Source: Planctomycetota bacterium
GTDB lineage: Bacteria; Planctomycetota; UBA1135; GCA-002686595
Length of the DNA: 64,000 bases
NCBI GenBank assembly: GCA_016795205.1
Contig: JAEUHZ010000010.1
Span: forward strand, 94,867 to 158,866
Direction: 5' to 3'
Under the pieces are notes generated by a model. It made no database searches. It had not been told where the DNA came from and worked only from the letters and a program-made list of their open reading frames with translations. Position 1 is the stretch's first letter. Each line of letters starts with the position of its first letter. The translations under genes and the position numbers were made by a program. This document shows positions 16,598 through 24,272 of this stretch, one piece after another.

Positions 16598-16841
16598 CGA
16601 ACGCCTCCGGCAGCCGTGCGGCTGGATCCGGGGGACCAACGAGCAGGATGGGGAACTTGATCACCCGGCCGCCCTCGGTCAGCGACCTGCCGCAGTCATG
16701 ACACCGGAGTCGCGGCGCCGAACCATCCTGGACGACGGCGAAGAACTCGACCCACTCGCGTTCGTCGCACTGCTCACATCCGCTTCGACGTGGCTCAGGG
16801 ATCGTAGCGGCCATCCGTGCGAGGCGCGCGCGAATGCTCAT
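16590..16841 (-). CDS. Zinc-ribbon protein A of element cassette
   Basis: 83 residues with CEQC (Cys22/Cys25) and CHDC (Cys47/Cys50), a simple zinc ribbon, followed by a hydrophobic GRVIKFPILLVGPP tail. It is a paralogue of the protein at 15727-15969. Its start overlaps the upstream stop as ATGA and its end overlaps the membrane-protein start by 8 nt. Function is unknown; fold and metal binding are inferred from the Cys pattern. Confidence 0.65.
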   Translation of the reverse strand: MSIRARLARMAATIPEPRRSGCEQCDEREWVEFFAVVQDGSAPRLRCHDCGRSLTEGGRVIKFPILLVGPPDPAARLPEAFDG

Positions 16842-17143
16842 CCGTGTCCCGTCCCTTTCGAGCGCGCGAGGCGGTTTTCGATGTCCTCCAGGCGGACGAG
16901 GAGGTCCGCTTCGATCGGCTTGCCGAGAGTGCGGTCGAGCACCTCGCGGATCGCCGGGACGTTCCCGCCTTTCGCGAGATCGACGAGCTTCGCGACGACT
17001 GCGTGCAGATCCTCCGGCGACACCGCCGCAAGCATAGCGGCGCGCAGCGCGGCAACCTGCCGAGCGTAAGGGTTGCCAGGACCACCGGGGTTGCCGGCTG
17101 CAAACTGGCCGTTCCCGGCGCGACCGTCACCAAACGGAGTCAT
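16838..17143 (-). CDS. DUF5681/terminase-small-subunit-like protein
   Basis: 101 residues. The N-terminus GQFAAGNPGGPGNPYARQV is the signature seen in DUF5681-type proteins of mobile elements and phages. A helical domain follows (LDRTLGKPIEADLLVRLEDI). Such proteins resemble small DNA-packaging subunits; if so, the element could redirect a helper phage's packaging. That role is inference. It is the first gene of the leftward cassette, and ATG at 17143 fits the conserved N-terminus. Confidence 0.6.
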   Translation of the reverse strand: MTPFGDGRAGNGQFAAGNPGGPGNPYARQVAALRAAMLAAVSPEDLHAVVAKLVDLAKGGNVPAIREVLDRTLGKPIEADLLVRLEDIENRLARSKGTGHG

Positions 17144-17246
17144 CGGTTCATGGTGTAGGCTAACGTTGCGGGTCCGTCCACGCGAGAACCCGACACGTCG
17201 GACCGCTTCTTGCGAGTAAGTGGAAGGGACTGGGAAGGACCCAAGC

Positions 17247-17552
17247 ATGCCGAACCCGAGTGAGCCTGAAGGCGAGCGAAGCGCCGTTGCGCGTTGGTTG
17301 CTCGATGGGGACACCTGGAAGAGCCTGGCTATCGTTGGCGCATTGGCTTGGCTTGTCTTTGTGCAAGTACCGTCGTGCGACAAGCGTCGGGCCGCACGCG
17401 ACGCGGCCTTGCTCAAGCGCCAGTACGAGTTCCTTGCGGAGTACGGGATCCGCGGTTCCCGCGCAGACGACTTCCTTCAAGCGGCAGAAGAGCGCGAACT
17501 GGATATCGGGCATCCGCGAGGTGGAGACCCAGGATCGAACTCGGACGAGTAG
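17247..17552 (+). CDS. Small single-pass membrane protein
   Basis: 101 residues: polar N-terminus, one membrane helix (WKSLAIVGALAWLVFVQVP), then a charged cytoplasmic or periplasmic tail with LKRQYEFLAEYGIRGSRADD. A purine-rich GGGAAGGA lies 7-14 nt before the ATG at 17247. It is the only plus-strand gene of the element and is divergent from the terminase-like gene. Codon use is less GC-extreme than in the chromosome. Function unknown. Confidence 0.5.
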   Translation: MPNPSEPEGERSAVARWLLDGDTWKSLAIVGALAWLVFVQVPSCDKRRAARDAALLKRQYEFLAEYGIRGSRADDFLQAAEERELDIGHPRGGDPGSNSDE

Positions 17553-17833
17553 TCGCTCCGCGGGACAGCCAACTACCCGTTGCTACGTGAAGCTTGTGCG
17601 GTCATAGGGCACACGCGCCCTTCTCGACGAGTGTTGGCGGCGAGTTGGGCGAGCGCGGAGCGCCGCCGCTCTGTTGGCTCGTTCGCAGCCCCGGGAGGTT
17701 TGCCGCGAGACCATGCGGCGAAAGGAAGCATCCGAGCGATCAACCGCACGAGCGAACGAGCGTGACGATTGCGACACGGATGGCATCCGGCAGCGCATCC
17801 CAAGACCTCGCTACCTCCGAGAACTCGACCATG

Positions 17834-17855
17834 TGGCGGAGTGGATGGCGGAGTG
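17834..17855. repeat. Arm-type direct repeat, right copy
   Basis: Identical 22 bp to 9674-9695, 77 bp inside attR and in the same orientation relative to the core repeats. Confidence 0.65.
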
Positions 17856-17931
17856 CGGAAACGGCGTCATCGCGCTCGCGGTCGGAACTCCCGCGTCTTT
17901 GGCCGTTTGCGTCAAGCAGAGCGACTTTCCC

Positions 17932-17985
17932 GCTTCGGTCTTCGGAACCGACGGTTGCAGGTTCGAACCCTGCCGGGCGTACCAC
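17932..17985. repeat. attR: 54 bp direct repeat, right copy (tRNA-Arg 3' fragment)
   Basis: Identical to 9542-9595. It contains only the tRNA part from the anticodon stem onward, with no acceptor 5' strand or D-arm upstream, so it is a remnant and not a second tRNA gene. Confidence 0.95.
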
Positions 17986-18194
17986 CGCGCCGTTCTCCCC
18001 GTCCCGTCCCGTACGGATGGTCCGTCCCAGCATCCGGGTCGGTGGCTGCGAACGGCCGCTCCGACTCGGAGTTGCAGGGCAGCCGGAATCGCAGCCCTCC
18101 GTTCGCAGCGCACCGGACCCTCGCCACGTCCCGCAGGATCGTTCGTGCCCAAGAGGTACACTCCGGCCCGGGGACGCTCGCGCCGCCCGCTCCC

Positions 18195-19376
18195 ATGTCC
18201 AGGGTCCGCTCCCGGATCGAAGCCGCGCTCGCCGACCTCGAGCGCGCAGGCACGTTGACCCCCGCGCAGCGCGCCCTGGCGTCCGCGCGCATCGCCCAGG
18301 AACTCGGCCGGGATCGCGGCCTCGATCTCACGGCGATCGTGGCTGCTTTCGGCGCCGTGTTGCTCGCCGCGGGCTTCCTGTACTTGATCGGCTACAACTG
18401 GGAGCTGCTCTCGAAGTCCGCGAAGCTGGCGCTCGTCTTCGGGATCTGGATCGGGCTCCACGTCGCGGGCTACGTCCTCTCCGAGCGGCCCGGGACGCAC
18501 CCGCGCGTCGGTCGCGCGCTGACGCTGCTCGGCGTGCTGGCCTTCGGCGGCGCGCTCGGCCTCGTGGCGCAGATCTATCACCTGTCCGCGCGCTACCCGC
18601 ACGCCATCCTCGCCTGGTGGGGCCTCAGCGTGCCGGTCGTGCTCGTCACGCGCTCGCGCGCGCTCCTCGTCGCGGTGATCGCGATCGGACTCCTGTGGGC
18701 GGGTTGGCACACCGGCGTCTGGCTGGAGGGCCGAGCAGGCGACGGCACGCCCCATTGGCTCTCCGGCTTCACGCTGGTCGCCGCGGCGCTCGCGGCGCTG
18801 CTCGCGGGACTCGCGGGGCTCGCTGCCGGCGGCACCTACGACCGGCTCCAGCCCGTGCTGCGGGTTCCCGTGCTCGCGCTGGCGAGCGCGGCCCCGTTCG
18901 CGCTCGCGTTCCACGATCCCTGGTGGGACTCGTGGCCCCGGGCCGTCACGGTCCTCGACCTGGCGCCGGCCGGGGCGGCGCTGGCCGCGGCAGCGGGGGC
19001 CGTGGTCCTGGTCGCCTGGCGCCGCGGGACCGCCGCGGCCCGCGACCCGGCGCTGCTGCTCGCGGTCGCCGTGGCGCTGGGCGGCGCCGTGCTCGTGGCG
19101 CCGCGCGCGGTCCCGGTCCTCGCGAACCTGGCGCTGTTCGGTGGCGCGCTGGCGCTCGTCTGGCTCGGCGTCCGCGAGGCGCGCTCGCAGCTCGTCACGT
19201 GGGGCATGCTGCTGTTCGTCGCGGGCGTGCTCGCGCGCTACTTCGAGTACCTGTGGGACAAGCTCGAGGGGGCCTATGCGTTCCTGGCCACCGGGTCGTT
19301 GCTGCTCGTCGCGGCCTTCCTGTTCGAGAACCGGCGCCGCGCGCTCGCGGCGCGCCTGCGCGAGGTGTCGCGATGA
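18195..19376 (+). CDS. DUF2157 polytopic membrane protein
   Basis: 393 residues. An N-terminal soluble helix pair (SRIEAALADLERAGTLTPAQ) and then about ten membrane helices, with FLYLIGYNWELLSKSAKLAL, the hallmark of DUF2157 proteins. Function is unknown. It overlaps the following GDYXXLXY-type gene by ATGA; these two families are usual neighbours, which supports both calls. The ATG at 18195 is the first that gives the conserved N-terminus; it is the first chromosomal gene right of attR. Confidence 0.8.
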   Translation: MSRVRSRIEAALADLERAGTLTPAQRALASARIAQELGRDRGLDLTAIVAAFGAVLLAAGFLYLIGYNWELLSKSAKLALVFGIWIGLHVAGYVLSERPGTHPRVGRALTLLGVLAFGGALGLVAQIYHLSARYPHAILAWWGLSVPVVLVTRSRALLVAVIAIGLLWAGWHTGVWLEGRAGDGTPHWLSGFTLVAAALAALLAGLAGLAAGGTYDRLQPVLRVPVLALASAAPFALAFHDPWWDSWPRAVTVLDLAPAGAALAAAAGAVVLVAWRRGTAAARDPALLLAVAVALGGAVLVAPRAVPVLANLALFGGALALVWLGVREARSQLVTWGMLLFVAGVLARYFEYLWDKLEGAYAFLATGSLLLVAAFLFENRRRALAARLREVSR

Positions 19377-19918
19377 GCACGGGCGTGCGCTACTGGGCGG
19401 CGATCGTGCCCTCGTTCCTGGCGGTCGCGGCCATCGCGCTGCAGGCCGAATGGACGCTGCGCGCCGGGCGCGAGGTGCTGCTCGAGGTGCGCGCCTACGA
19501 TCCGATGGACGCGCTGTCGGGGCGCTACCTGGCCGTGCCGCTGGCGATCGAGCGCCTGCCCGCCGAGCGCTTCTCGGGGCCGCCCGGACGCTCCGCGGCC
19601 GGCGAGCGCGTGTGGGTGCGCCTCGAGCCCGGTGAGCCCACCTGGAGCGCGGCCGAGATCCTGGCCGAGCCGCCTGCGGGCGCGGAGCTCGTCGCGCTGC
19701 GCGCCACGCTCGTGCGGCAGGACCCGCGCGAGGTCTGGCTCGACTACGAGCTCGACCGCTTCTTCGTCCCGCAGGAGGCGGCTGACCCCACGCTGCCGCG
19801 CGGCGCGCGCCGGATCGTGGCGGTCGTGCGCGTCACGCGCGACGGCCGCGGAGCGCTGGCGGACCTGCTCGTCGACGGCGAGCGCTACGCCGCGTGGAAC
19901 GCGCGGCAGCCGCGCTGA
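19373..19918 (+). CDS. GDYXXLXY-family protein
   Basis: 181 residues: one N-terminal helix (AIVPSFLAVAAIALQAEWTL) and an extracytoplasmic domain. It has YDPMDALSGRYLAVPLAIER where the family has its name-giving GDYxxLxY, and a C-terminal VRVTRDGRGALADLLVDGER. The GDY core is altered to GRYLAVPL. The partner is the overlapping DUF2157 gene upstream; both likely form one membrane complex of unknown role. Confidence 0.75.
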   Translation: MSTGVRYWAAIVPSFLAVAAIALQAEWTLRAGREVLLEVRAYDPMDALSGRYLAVPLAIERLPAERFSGPPGRSAAGERVWVRLEPGEPTWSAAEILAEPPAGAELVALRATLVRQDPREVWLDYELDRFFVPQEAADPTLPRGARRIVAVVRVTRDGRGALADLLVDGERYAAWNARQPR

Positions 19919-19988
19919 ACCGGCGCCCGGTCCCAACCGGCTGCCTGCGACCGTGCCGCGCCACGCTCCCGACCCCGGAGAGGCGCGC

Positions 19989-21437
19989 TCAGGCCTGTCG
20001 CTCGGGCGTGCGCAGCACGAGCAGGCGTGGCTCGGTCATCGACTCGATCGCCCAGCGCAGGCCTTCGCGGCCGAACCCGGACTCCTTGACGCCACCGTAC
20101 GGCATCGAGTCCACGCGCCAGGTCGGCACCTCGCCGACGAGCACCGCACCGACCTCGAGCACGTCCCAGGCACGCAGGGCGTGCGAGAGCGTGTTCGTGA
20201 ACACGCCGGCCTGCAGGCCGTAGCGGCTGCGGTTGACCTGCGCGAGCGCCGCGTCGAAGTCGGTGAACGTCGCGAGCACCGCGACGGGCCCGAAGGCCTC
20301 CTCGCAGGAGAGGGGCGCGTCCTCCGGGACGTTCTCGACCACCGTGGCGTCGAGCACGGCTCCGCGGCGCGAGCCGCCGCACAGGACCCGCGCGCCGCGC
20401 GCCACGGCGTCGGCGATCCAGCGTTCGAGGCGCAGCGCCTCGGACTCTTGGATGAGCGGACCGATCGACGTGCGTTCCTCGCGCGGATCGCCAGCGACCA
20501 GCGCGCGCGCGGCGGCCACGAACCGGGCGCGGAAGGCCTCGGCCACGTCGGCGTGCACCAGGATGCGCTGGGCCTTCACGCAGCTCTGGCCTGCTTGGTA
20601 GAAGGCGCCGAACGCGATGCGCGCCACGGCGTCGTCCAGGTCCCAGTCGCGGTCCACGATGCAGGCGGCGTTGCCGCCCAGCTCGAGCACGACCCGCTTG
20701 CGGCCTGCCCGGCGCTTGAGGTCCCAGCCCACGGCGCCCGAGCCGGTGAACGAGAGCAGCTTCAGACGCTCGTCCTCGACCAGCGGCGCGGCATCGCGCG
20801 CGGAGAGCGGCAGCACCGAGAACCCCTCGGTCGGGAACGAGAGCTCGCGCGCGGCCTCGACCAGCGTGCGCGCGATCGCCAGCGCCGAGAGCGGCGTCAC
20901 GCTGGCGGGCTTGAGCACGAACGGGCAGCCAGCCGCGATCGCCGGCGCGACCTTGTGGGCCACCAGGTTCAGCGGGAAGTTGAAGGGCGAGATCAGCGCA
21001 CACGGGCCCACCGGGACGCGTCGCGTCAGGCCGCGGTACCCACGCGCGCGCGGCGTGACCTCGAGGTCCAGCACCTCGCCGCCGATCCGCGTGGCCTCCT
21101 CGGCGGCGATCTGGAACGTGTCGATCAGCCGGGTCACCTCGCCGCGGGCGTCGCGCAGCGGCTTGCCCGCCTCGGTGACGAGCGTGCGGGCCAGGTCCTC
21201 GGCGCCCTGCGCGAAACGCCGCGCGCAGGTGCGCAGCAGCGCGGCGCGCTCGTAGGCCCGCGTGGCGCCGAGGGCCGGCGCCGCGGCGACGCAGGCGGCG
21301 ATGGCGCGCTCGAGCTCGGCCGGGCCGGCCAGGGCGACCCGGGCCGTGACCTCTCCGCTCCAGGCGTCGCGCACGTCGAGTGCGCGGCCGGTCGTCGTCG
21401 GCTGGCCGGCGAGCAGCAGCGGCAGGGTCGGGTCCAT
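19989..21437 (-). CDS. NAD(P)-dependent aldehyde dehydrogenase
   Basis: 482 residues of the aldehyde dehydrogenase superfamily, oxidising an aldehyde to an acid or acyl product. Visible signatures are ISPFNFPLNLVAHKVAPAIA, FVLKPASVTP, LSFTGSGAVGW, the ELGGNAACIV box with the general-base Glu, and GQSCVKAQRI with the catalytic Cys. The substrate cannot be predicted. The gene stands alone and is convergent with the DUF2157 pair. ATG (MDPTLPLLLAGQ) at 21437 gives a standard length. Confidence 0.92.
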   Translation of the reverse strand: MDPTLPLLLAGQPTTTGRALDVRDAWSGEVTARVALAGPAELERAIAACVAAAPALGATRAYERAALLRTCARRFAQGAEDLARTLVTEAGKPLRDARGEVTRLIDTFQIAAEEATRIGGEVLDLEVTPRARGYRGLTRRVPVGPCALISPFNFPLNLVAHKVAPAIAAGCPFVLKPASVTPLSALAIARTLVEAARELSFPTEGFSVLPLSARDAAPLVEDERLKLLSFTGSGAVGWDLKRRAGRKRVVLELGGNAACIVDRDWDLDDAVARIAFGAFYQAGQSCVKAQRILVHADVAEAFRARFVAAARALVAGDPREERTSIGPLIQESEALRLERWIADAVARGARVLCGGSRRGAVLDATVVENVPEDAPLSCEEAFGPVAVLATFTDFDAALAQVNRSRYGLQAGVFTNTLSHALRAWDVLEVGAVLVGEVPTWRVDSMPYGGVKESGFGREGLRWAIESMTEPRLLVLRTPERQA

Positions 21438-21658
21438 GCGCGCACGATGCCGGCGCGCGCGCTGCGCCGCAACGCCGGCCGCATAGCGCACGCGGATCCG
21501 GCCCGCGTGCGCTGGCCGCGCGGGTCGTCCGCCCGTAGCATCCGGCCCGGCATGCGCTCTCGCTGACGACAGGGTTCGCGCGTCCGTGAGGCGCGGCGGA
21601 CAGGGGGCGGCCCTGGCGCGGGTCGGCGCGCGCGGCGCGTGCCGGAGTGTGCCGTGCC

Positions 21659-22600
21659 GTGAGGATCGCCGTCGTCACGCCGGCTCCTCCGGGCACGACC
21701 CGCGGCAACCGCCGCAGCGCGTTGCGCTACGCGGCGCTCCTGCGCCAGCTCGGCCACACGGTTCGGATCCTCCAGCGCTGGACGGGCGGCAGCCACGACC
21801 TGCTCGTCGCGCTCCACGCGCAGCGCAGCCGAGCGTCCGTCGAGGACTTCGCCCGCGCGCACCCGGGGCGGCCGATCATCGTCGTGCTGACCGGGACCGA
21901 CCTGTACGGGGGACTCGGTGCCGGCGGGCGTCGCGTCCTGGAGCGGGCCACGCGGCTCGTCGTGCTCCAGCCCGAGGCCTTGCGCGAGCTCGATGCGCGC
22001 ACGCGGCGCAAGGCCACCGTGATCCTGCAGTCCGCCGTGGCCGCTCCACGCCGCCCGCGCGGCAGCCGACGCGGCTTCCGCGTGGTCGCCCTGGGTCATC
22101 TGCGCGCCGTGAAGGACCCGTTCCTGCTCGCGGAGGCGGCGCAGAGACTGCCGCACTCCTCGCGCATCGAGGTGCTCCACGCGGGCGAGGCGCTCGACGC
22201 CGCGCACCTCCGCGGGGCGCGCGCGCGCTCGAAGCGCGGCTCGCGCTGGCGCTGGACGGGACCACGCCGCCACGCCGCGGCACTGCGGCTGCTCGCGTCC
22301 GCCGACCTGTTCGTTCAAACCTCGATCGCCGAAGGTGGCTCGATCGCGCTCGCCGAGGCCGTGGTCAGCGGCTTGCCGATCCTCGCCACGCGCATCCCGG
22401 CCGCGCTCGGCATGCTCGGCCCGCGGCATCCGGGCCTGTTCCCCGTGGGCGACGCTCAGGCGCTGGCTGGGCTGCTCCTGCGGGCCGAGACCGACGCGCG
22501 CTTCCGGACGCGCCTGGCCCGCGCCAGCCGCGAGCTCGCGCCGGTCTTCACTCCCGATCGCGAGCGTGCCGCGTGGCGCCGGCTCCTCGCGCGACTCTAG
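21659..22600 (+). CDS. senB: SenB-like selenosugar synthase (glycosyltransferase family TIGR04348)
   Basis: About 313 residues of a GT-B-like glycosyltransferase. Signatures that match SenB are TPAPPGTTRGNRRSALRYA near the start, LVALHAQRS, VLTGTDLYGGL, then VVALGHLRAVKDPFLLAEAA and EGGSIALAEAVVSGLPILAT. SenB joins selenophosphate to a UDP-sugar to make the selenosugar used for selenoneine. The gene is followed after 9 nt by egtD, which makes the histidine betaine precursor, so context agrees. GTG 21659 (MRIAVVTPAPPG) is preferred over GTG 21647. No senA/egtB-like or selD-like gene lies in the window. Confidence 0.8.
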   Translation: MRIAVVTPAPPGTTRGNRRSALRYAALLRQLGHTVRILQRWTGGSHDLLVALHAQRSRASVEDFARAHPGRPIIVVLTGTDLYGGLGAGGRRVLERATRLVVLQPEALRELDARTRRKATVILQSAVAAPRRPRGSRRGFRVVALGHLRAVKDPFLLAEAAQRLPHSSRIEVLHAGEALDAAHLRGARARSKRGSRWRWTGPRRHAAALRLLASADLFVQTSIAEGGSIALAEAVVSGLPILATRIPAALGMLGPRHPGLFPVGDAQALAGLLLRAETDARFRTRLARASRELAPVFTPDRERAAWRRLLARL

Positions 22601-22603
22601 ACT
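22598..22603 (+). promoter_or_regulatory. -10-like TAGACT before egtD
   Basis: TAGACT ends 6 nt before the egtD ATG and includes the senB stop codon. egtD may thus have a leaderless promoter of its own besides read-through from senB. Confidence 0.35.
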
Positions 22604-22609
22604 GCGCGG

Positions 22610-23590
22610 ATGCCACCCGGCGTCCGACTGCGCGTGCTGCCCTCGGGCGATGGCCAGGTCGATCTCGCGCGCGAGGTCCGCGAGGGGCTGCTGCGAGCGC
22701 GGAAATCGCTGCCGTGCCGCTTCTTCTACGATGCGGAAGGCTCGCGGCTCTTCGAGCAGATCTGCTCGCTCCCGGAGTACTACCTGACGCGCGCCGAGGA
22801 CGAGATCCTGGCGCGGCACGCCTCACGGATCGTCGCCGCGGTCCCCGCCGGCGCGGCGCTCGTCGAGCTGGGCAGCGGCTCGGCGACGAAGACCCGGCGC
22901 CTGCTCGCGGCGCACGTCGCGCGCGGCGGTCGCGCCGCGTACGCGATGGTCGACATCAGCTCGAGCGTCCTGGAGGACGGTGCCCGCGCGCTCGTCGCGG
23001 AGTTCCCGGGCCTGCACGTCGAGGCCGTGGCCGCCGAGTACCAGGACGGCCTGGCGCTGCTCTCCGCGGAGAAGCGCGCGCCGTGGCTCGTCCTGTGGCT
23101 CGGATCGAACGTGGGCAACCTCGACCGCGAGCAGGCTGCCGCGTTCCTGGGCGGGATCCGTGCGCGGCTCGCACCCGAGGATCGCCTGCTCCTGGGCGTC
23201 GACCGGCGCAAGGATCGCCTCACGCTGGAGCGGGCCTACGACGACGCGGCCGGGGTCACCGCGCGGTTCAATGCGAACCTCCTCGGCCGCATCGATCGCG
23301 AGCTCGGGGGTCGCTTCGGAGAGGCGCGCTTCCGTCACGTCGCGCACTACGACGAGCACGCGGGCCGCGTCGAGATGCACCTCGAGAGCCTGACCGACCA
23401 GGTCGTGCGCATCGAGGCGCTGGAGCTCGAGGTCGTCTTCCGTGCCGGCGAGCGCATCCACACGGAGGACTCGTACAAGTACTCCGACGCGGAGGCCGAG
23501 GCGCTCGCGACGCAGGCCGGGTTCCGTCTCGAGCGGGCCTTCACCGACGGAGCAGCGCGCTTCCTGTCCGTGCTGCTGGCCCCGAGCTGA
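22610..23590 (+). CDS. egtD: L-histidine N-alpha-methyltransferase EgtD
   Basis: 326 residues. EgtD trimethylates histidine with three SAM to hercynine, the first step to ergothioneine and selenoneine. The N-terminal FFYDAEGSRLFEQICSLPEY and the SAM-binding ELGSGSATKTRRLL are diagnostic of the family. The later DEHAGRVEMHLES and EDSYKYSDAEAEALATQAGF complete the C-terminal domain. Length is normal. It follows senB by 9 nt; both are likely one operon ending at the hairpin at 23618-23650. Confidence 0.9.
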   Translation: MPPGVRLRVLPSGDGQVDLAREVREGLLRARKSLPCRFFYDAEGSRLFEQICSLPEYYLTRAEDEILARHASRIVAAVPAGAALVELGSGSATKTRRLLAAHVARGGRAAYAMVDISSSVLEDGARALVAEFPGLHVEAVAAEYQDGLALLSAEKRAPWLVLWLGSNVGNLDREQAAAFLGGIRARLAPEDRLLLGVDRRKDRLTLERAYDDAAGVTARFNANLLGRIDRELGGRFGEARFRHVAHYDEHAGRVEMHLESLTDQVVRIEALELEVVFRAGERIHTEDSYKYSDAEAEALATQAGFRLERAFTDGAARFLSVLLAPS

Positions 23591-23617
23591 ACGCGGCGCG
23601 CGTCGGCGTCGAAAGGA

Positions 23618-23650
23618 CGCGCCCCCGCCGCACGGCGCGGCGAGGGCGCG
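23618..23650. terminator. Hairpin between convergent genes
   Basis: CGCGCCC-C-CGCCGC, 5 nt loop, GCGGCG-A-GGGCGCG: 13 pairs with one C/A mismatch, 27 nt after the egtD stop and facing the gene at 23706. No U-tract follows. Confidence 0.5.
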
Positions 23651-23705
23651 AACCGGGGGACCCCCATCCGAACGTGTCCGGCCCGGTGTTCGAGGCGAGC
23701 GGCGC

Positions 23706-24122
23706 TCAGTCGTCGCAGTCCCAGCGATCGCGGCCGTGGCGCCCGCCGTGGCCGTTCCGCCAGACCTTCGTGCGGCGCTCCTCCCAGTGGCCCGGGTGCT
23801 GGACGGTGCTCCACCAGCCGGCCCGCACGCAGACCTGGATCGGACGCCCACAGGCGTCGTAGCGCGTTTCGTAGACCGGCGCGACCCACACGCGTTCCGT
23901 GCGTCCGGGCACCCACACGCGCTCGACGACCGTCTCCCAGCGGCCGCCGTAGACCGGCGGGGCAGGCCGCGGGGCGTAGACCGGGAAGCCGATCTGGACG
24001 CCGATCGAGGAGCTCTTGCCCTGCTTCTGGAAGCCGATCGAGATGCCGCCGGCCGTGGCGTCCGCGGCCAGGATCAACAGGGCGGCGAAGGACGAGAGGA
24101 CGATCGAGGTCGGGGCGTGCAT
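23706..24122 (-). CDS. Small secreted protein, W/Y/R-rich
   Basis: 138 residues. A signal peptide (TSIVLSSFAALLILAADATAG) precedes a mature part with repeated Tyr/Trp/Arg blocks (GGRWETVVERVWVPG, YETRYDACGRPIQV, WWSTVQHPGHWEER) and a His/Gly/Arg/Asp-rich tail. Similar small proteins with V.V.G.WE repeats are frequent in planctomycetes but I know of no function. It is probably an envelope or extracellular protein. Confidence 0.6.
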   Translation of the reverse strand: MHAPTSIVLSSFAALLILAADATAGGISIGFQKQGKSSSIGVQIGFPVYAPRPAPPVYGGRWETVVERVWVPGRTERVWVAPVYETRYDACGRPIQVCVRAGWWSTVQHPGHWEERRTKVWRNGHGGRHGRDRWDCDD

Positions 24123-24272
24123 GGGCGTCTCCTGGGGCGGCGGGCGTGCCGCGCTACCCCGCCCTTGCGAGGTCCATGCCAGGCACCGAGACCCGCGTGG
24201 CGCGGTCGAGCGCGCCGGGCAGTGTCCCCGCGAGCGTGCGCTGTGTCCGCGCCAGGGGAGCCGCGGTGGAGG

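Larger units (their letters stand above)
9542..17985. mobile_element. Integrated element in tRNA-Arg, satellite-like (8.39 kb)
   Basis: The element is bounded by identical 54 bp direct repeats (9542-9595 and 17932-17985) made of the 3' part of tRNA-Arg plus one base, the classic product of tyrosine-integrase insertion. Inside are, right to left on the minus strand: a terminase-small-subunit-like gene, zinc-ribbon and membrane genes, an unknown gene, two HTH genes, primase, helicase-like ATPase, an XRE regulator and the integrase next to the tRNA. One small gene lies on the plus strand. There are no virion, lysis or conjugation genes. Content and size fit a phage satellite or small mobilisable island; dependence on a helper is inference. 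Codons in the right third look less extreme in GC than in the flanking chromosome. Confidence 0.9.
17740..17985 (-). pseudogene. Displaced 3' end of the integrase gene at attR
   Basis: The att core at 17932-17985 repeats the integrase codons for VVRPAGFEPATVGSEDRS in the same frame. The frame then stays open for 63 more codons (17931-17743) to a TGA at 17740-17742. The tail ends WDALPDAIRVAIVTLVRSCG. In the excised circle these codons would be joined to the integrase gene, giving a 529-residue protein. In the integrated state they are cut off from any start. Confidence 0.7.

Noticed and set aside
17160..17513. Minus-strand reading of 117 codons overlapping the small membrane protein gene
   Set aside because: No domain or hydrophobic pattern, and the plus-strand gene has a membrane helix and a ribosome site.
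17932..17985. Second tRNA-Arg gene
   Set aside because: Only the 3' part is present; no acceptor 5' strand or D-arm lies upstream, so it is the attR remnant.
19632..21566. Long plus-strand frame over the aldehyde dehydrogenase
   Set aside because: Composition is a shadow of the minus-strand gene, with no family signature.
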